A stretch of DNA of 45,232 bases from contig NZ_CP073760.1 of assembly GCF_018399035.1 (NCBI RefSeq), positions 4,352,269 to 4,397,500 of the forward strand. The letters are read 5' to 3'. The DNA comes from Thiocapsa sp. (GTDB taxonomy: Bacteria > Pseudomonadota > Gammaproteobacteria > Chromatiales > Chromatiaceae). Below the pieces are notes generated by a model. That model ran no database searches. It was not told the origin of the DNA and saw nothing but the letters and a program-made list of their open reading frames with translations. This document shows positions 43,341 to 45,232 of the stretch, one piece after another; position 1 is the first letter of the stretch, and each line of letters starts with the position of its first letter. The position numbers were made by a program, and so were the translations under genes.

Positions 43341-44192
43341 ATGCCTGAGTCATTGCGACGCCTCTCCTATCGGCTGCTGGCGGGCGGTTTCTATGCCGTT
43401 CTCTTGGCTGCAGCGCTCTGGGCGGGATTCGAGCTTGGCCAGGAGCGCGTGACGTCGCTCATGCAACCGGAGTTGGCTGCGTTCGACGCGGAGCGGCTTG
43501 ACGTGGTGGCCGAGCGCGATGCGTTGCGCGGCGCTTTGGCCGCAGCGATGCGCGAACAGGTCATTGCGGAGCGCAGTCGTCAGATCGATCGGGAGATGGC
43601 GCGTGCGCTGACCGATCAGCTCAAGGAAGCGCAAGACGCACGCTTGGACTTGAATCGGGAGCTCTTGTATTTAAAGCGACTTGTCCAAGAGGGCGACCGA
43701 GGTGCATTACGGGTTCAAGATCTGCGCCTCGTCTCCGAAGGACCGCCCAAGGCGTTCCGCTATACCTTCACGCTGACCCAAGTCGTGCCGGGATTCTCGG
43801 AGTCCACCGGGCACATTCGATTCGAGATCGAAGGGCGGACCCCAAGCGGTGCGGTAACCCTGTCGCTCGCGGATCTCCCGAGTGCGGCGCCTCGAGCCCT
43901 GCCGATCGCGCTCGAATATCTCCAAAGTCTGTCGGGGACCTTCGAGCTCCCCGGCGATTTCGAGCCGACCGGTCTTCTGATCGGGATCGAGCCGTCCGAC
44001 GATCGCTTGATACCGACGTCGGAATCCTTCCCCTGGGCACCGACGATCGAGGCGCCGTCGCCAGGCGGGTCGCTCGAGGAGGCGTTGTCTAAACCGCGTC
44101 CAGAGCGAGATGCTAACTTCCGAGTGAGCTCGACGTTTGGTGCATCCACGGCCCTTAGCGGGAGACGCGGTTTAAAATTTGATATTTTTTAA
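43341..44192 (+). CDS. DUF6776-type membrane protein; C-terminus encoded by a palindromic element
   Basis: The 283-residue product has one N-terminal transmembrane helix (GGFYAVLLAAALWAGFELG). A coiled coil of about 80 residues follows (RLDVVAERDALRGALAAAM to DLNRELLYLKRLV). A periplasmic beta-rich domain comes last (AFRYTFTLTQVVPGFSESTGHIRFEIEG, FELPGDFEPTGLLI). This is the layout of DUF6776 proteins near argC/erpA. From codon Ser-Lys-Pro-Arg at about 44088, the last ~33 residues are translated from the B-type element (44090-44174) and the linker, with TAA at 44190-44192. The ancestral end was probably near SLEEAL or has been replaced. Confidence 0.8.
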   Translation: MPESLRRLSYRLLAGGFYAVLLAAALWAGFELGQERVTSLMQPELAAFDAERLDVVAERDALRGALAAAMREQVIAERSRQIDREMARALTDQLKEAQDARLDLNRELLYLKRLVQEGDRGALRVQDLRLVSEGPPKAFRYTFTLTQVVPGFSESTGHIRFEIEGRTPSGAVTLSLADLPSAAPRALPIALEYLQSLSGTFELPGDFEPTGLLIGIEPSDDRLIPTSESFPWAPTIEAPSPGGSLEEALSKPRPERDANFRVSSTFGASTALSGRRGLKFDIF

Positions 44193-44282
44193 TCGTTTAA
44201 ACCGCGCCAGCTCTAACGCTCGTCAAGTCTTCCGGGGCCGATCCCATCCAAAAACATCGCATACCGCACCGGGCGCGGTTTA
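44090..44282 (+). repeat. Composite palindromic element, copy 3 (B - AT linker - inverted A)
   Basis: B 44090-44174, 23-bp linker with ATATTTTTTAA, inverted A 44198-44282; 193 bp as at 29550. B is read as the 3' end of the DUF6776 gene. The inverted A core (CCGATCCCATCCAAAAACAT, CGCATACCGCACC) is the exact complement type of the A copies at 18330, 32092 and 37587. Confidence 0.88.
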
Positions 44283-44420
44283 AAAGGGCTTGATCCGGAT
44301 TGCCGAATCGAGAGGTCTCACGCATCGACTGGCTCGCCGACCTTCCCTGCGCGCTTGAAAAAACCGATGGAGAGCATAGGATAAGGGGCCTGAACACTTC
44401 AACCCAAGAGCCGACCTGCT

Positions 44421-44771
44421 ATGACGACCGAAGTTGCTGCCGATGTACCGCTGGTTTTCACCACCTCCGCCGCATCCAAGGTGGCTCAGTTGATCTCCGA
44501 GGAGGGTAACCCCTCGTTGATGCTGCGGGTTTACATCCAAGGAGGCGGGTGCTCGGGTTTCCAATACGGCTTTACGTTCGATGAAGAGGTCCAGGACGGC
44601 GACACCGAGGTCGTGACGGACGGCGTCACCCTGCTGGTTGACCCCATGAGCCTCCAGTATCTGACGGGTTCCGAGATCGATTACACCGAGGGTCTGCAGG
44701 GCGCTCAGTTCGTGATCCGCAATCCCAACGCGACCACGACCTGCGGTTGCGGCTCGTCGTTCTCGACCTAA
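44421..44771 (+). CDS. erpA: Iron-sulfur cluster insertion protein ErpA
   Basis: A-type carrier that hands [4Fe-4S] clusters to apo-proteins such as IspG and respiratory enzymes. The 116-residue product is canonical: SKVAQLISEEGNPSLMLRVY, GGGCSGFQYGFTFDEE (Cys44), LLVDPMSLQYLTGSEIDY, and TTCGCGSSFS (Cys108, Cys110). Start ATG 44421 fits the family. In pseudomonads a bactofilin gene lies between the DUF6776 gene and erpA; here a composite repeat occupies that position. Confidence 0.95.
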   Translation: MTTEVAADVPLVFTTSAASKVAQLISEEGNPSLMLRVYIQGGGCSGFQYGFTFDEEVQDGDTEVVTDGVTLLVDPMSLQYLTGSEIDYTEGLQGAQFVIRNPNATTTCGCGSSFST

Positions 44772-45037
44772 TTCTGCCCCGGCCGAGCCGCCGGCTCGGC
44801 CGTTGATGCTGCTTCGGCGGGCGCCAGCGGTGGAATCGCCAAGGGAATGACGCGCGGGCTCGGCCGATCGATGACTGTTGCCTCGGCGCTTGGTTCTTGC
44901 GAAAACCATTGCAAAGCAGCGTAGCCCAGGAGCCCGAGCGCGACCGCGACCAAGAGGACCGCGACGATGCGTAGCGTCTTGCTTCGCGCCTTGCGTCGTG
45001 GCCATTCCGTTTGTCTAAATTTGTAGTCTCGCATCAT
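44768..45037 (-). CDS. Small membrane-anchored protein, basic N-terminus, Pro/Ala-rich tail
   Basis: The 89-residue reading from ATG 45037 (or 45034) has a basic cytoplasmic start (MRDYKFRQTEWPRRKARSK), one transmembrane helix (IVAVLLVAVALGLLGYAAL) and a short periplasmic Pro/Ala/Glu-rich tail. The arrangement resembles the N-terminal anchor of SPOR or M23 proteins without their domain, so it may be a remnant or a genuine small protein. It overlaps the 3' end of erpA by four bases on the other strand. A perfect 10-bp stem (44781-44790 with 44794-44803) lies in its 3' end and may terminate erpA transcripts. Confidence 0.55.
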   Translation of the reverse strand: MMRDYKFRQTEWPRRKARSKTLRIVAVLLVAVALGLLGYAALQWFSQEPSAEATVIDRPSPRVIPLAIPPLAPAEAASTAEPAARPGQN

Positions 45038-45085
45038 GACTCGAACACAACGCTCGGAAAAATCGAAGTTTTCCAGGTACCTACT

Positions 45086-45115
45086 AGTGTAGTCCCAAAC
45101 GTGGTCGACCGACAA
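45086..45115 (-). promoter_or_regulatory. Candidate promoter of the small membrane-anchored protein gene
   Basis: On the minus strand TTGTCG (45115-45110), an 18-base spacer and TACACT (45091-45086), about 50 bases before ATG 45037. Nothing else is recognised from 45116 to the window end. Confidence 0.4.
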
Positions 45116-45232
45116 GTCGCGACCTGCCGGAGGTTCATCGAAAACCTCGACGGCTTGTCGGCCCCTTTTCTCCGTCGTAACCTGCTCGGCTTCTATAGCT
45201 GAATCCCTAAAGGGTTGGACGACCGAACATCA

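Noticed and set aside
45011..45202. Plus-strand 63-residue frame at the window end
   Set aside because: No ribosome binding site, overlaps the promoter and start of the minus-strand gene; no family.

Overview
The window is high-GC DNA (mid-60s percent by eye), gene-dense, from a gammaproteobacterium. A purple sulfur bacterium of the Chromatiaceae (Thiocapsa, Thiocystis, Allochromatium type) is the best guess. This rests on the gene orders petABC-sspAB, lptD-surA-pdxA with divergent amgK, thiD-thiE-hemL beside rubredoxin, and argC-DUF6776-erpA, and on a cytochrome b with PVWY in place of PEWY. No photosynthesis or rRNA gene is present, so the assignment is inference.

Layout. 1-4.7 kb: C-terminal part of a cyclic beta-glucan synthase-type GH94 protein, then a Crp/Fnr-type regulator broken by a frameshift and a stop codon. 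4.7-12 kb: outer-membrane biogenesis block on the minus strand (lptD, surA, pdxA, with overlapping ends), divergent sugar kinase amgK, and a DegS/AlgW-type periplasmic protease. 12-17 kb: Nif3-like protein, the bc1 complex operon petABC, and the stringent starvation/ClpXP adaptor pair sspA-sspB. 17-25.5 kb: small envelope proteins (DUF3301, two lipoproteins), a guanidinium-type SMR exporter, an AI-2E-type permease, a TraB-family protein with a frameshift, a YqiA-like esterase, unknown proteins and an N-terminally shortened TSUP permease. 25.5-37.6 kb: the 2-methylcitrate cycle for propionate (prpF, acnD, prpC, prpB, a GntR/FCD regulator and, after an exported PKD protein, prpE). 37.9-45 kb: hemL-thiE-thiD, divergent rubredoxin and DUF5063, an unusual A-type Fe-S protein, argC, a DUF6776 protein and erpA.

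Metabolic logic. PrpE activates propionate. PrpC condenses propionyl-CoA with oxaloacetate. AcnD and PrpF convert 2-methylcitrate by the non-PrpD route, and PrpB releases pyruvate and succinate. The GntR gene has a good promoter with a palindrome in its spacer and TGTCGACA palindromes on both sides, so autoregulation is likely.

Most unusual signal. A family of about 85-bp palindromic elements with TAAACCGCG...CGCGGTTTA ends comes in two kinds, called A and B here. Three copies form a 192-193 bp composite, B - 23-bp AT-rich linker - inverted A; further single or clustered A copies surround the prp genes. The leading TAA of an element is the stop codon of sugE and hemL, and of pdxA beside a half element. 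One B copy is translated as the C-terminus of the DUF6776 protein. The prp region also carries several heptamer arrays and one hexamer array. These repeats are the best candidates for something undescribed here.
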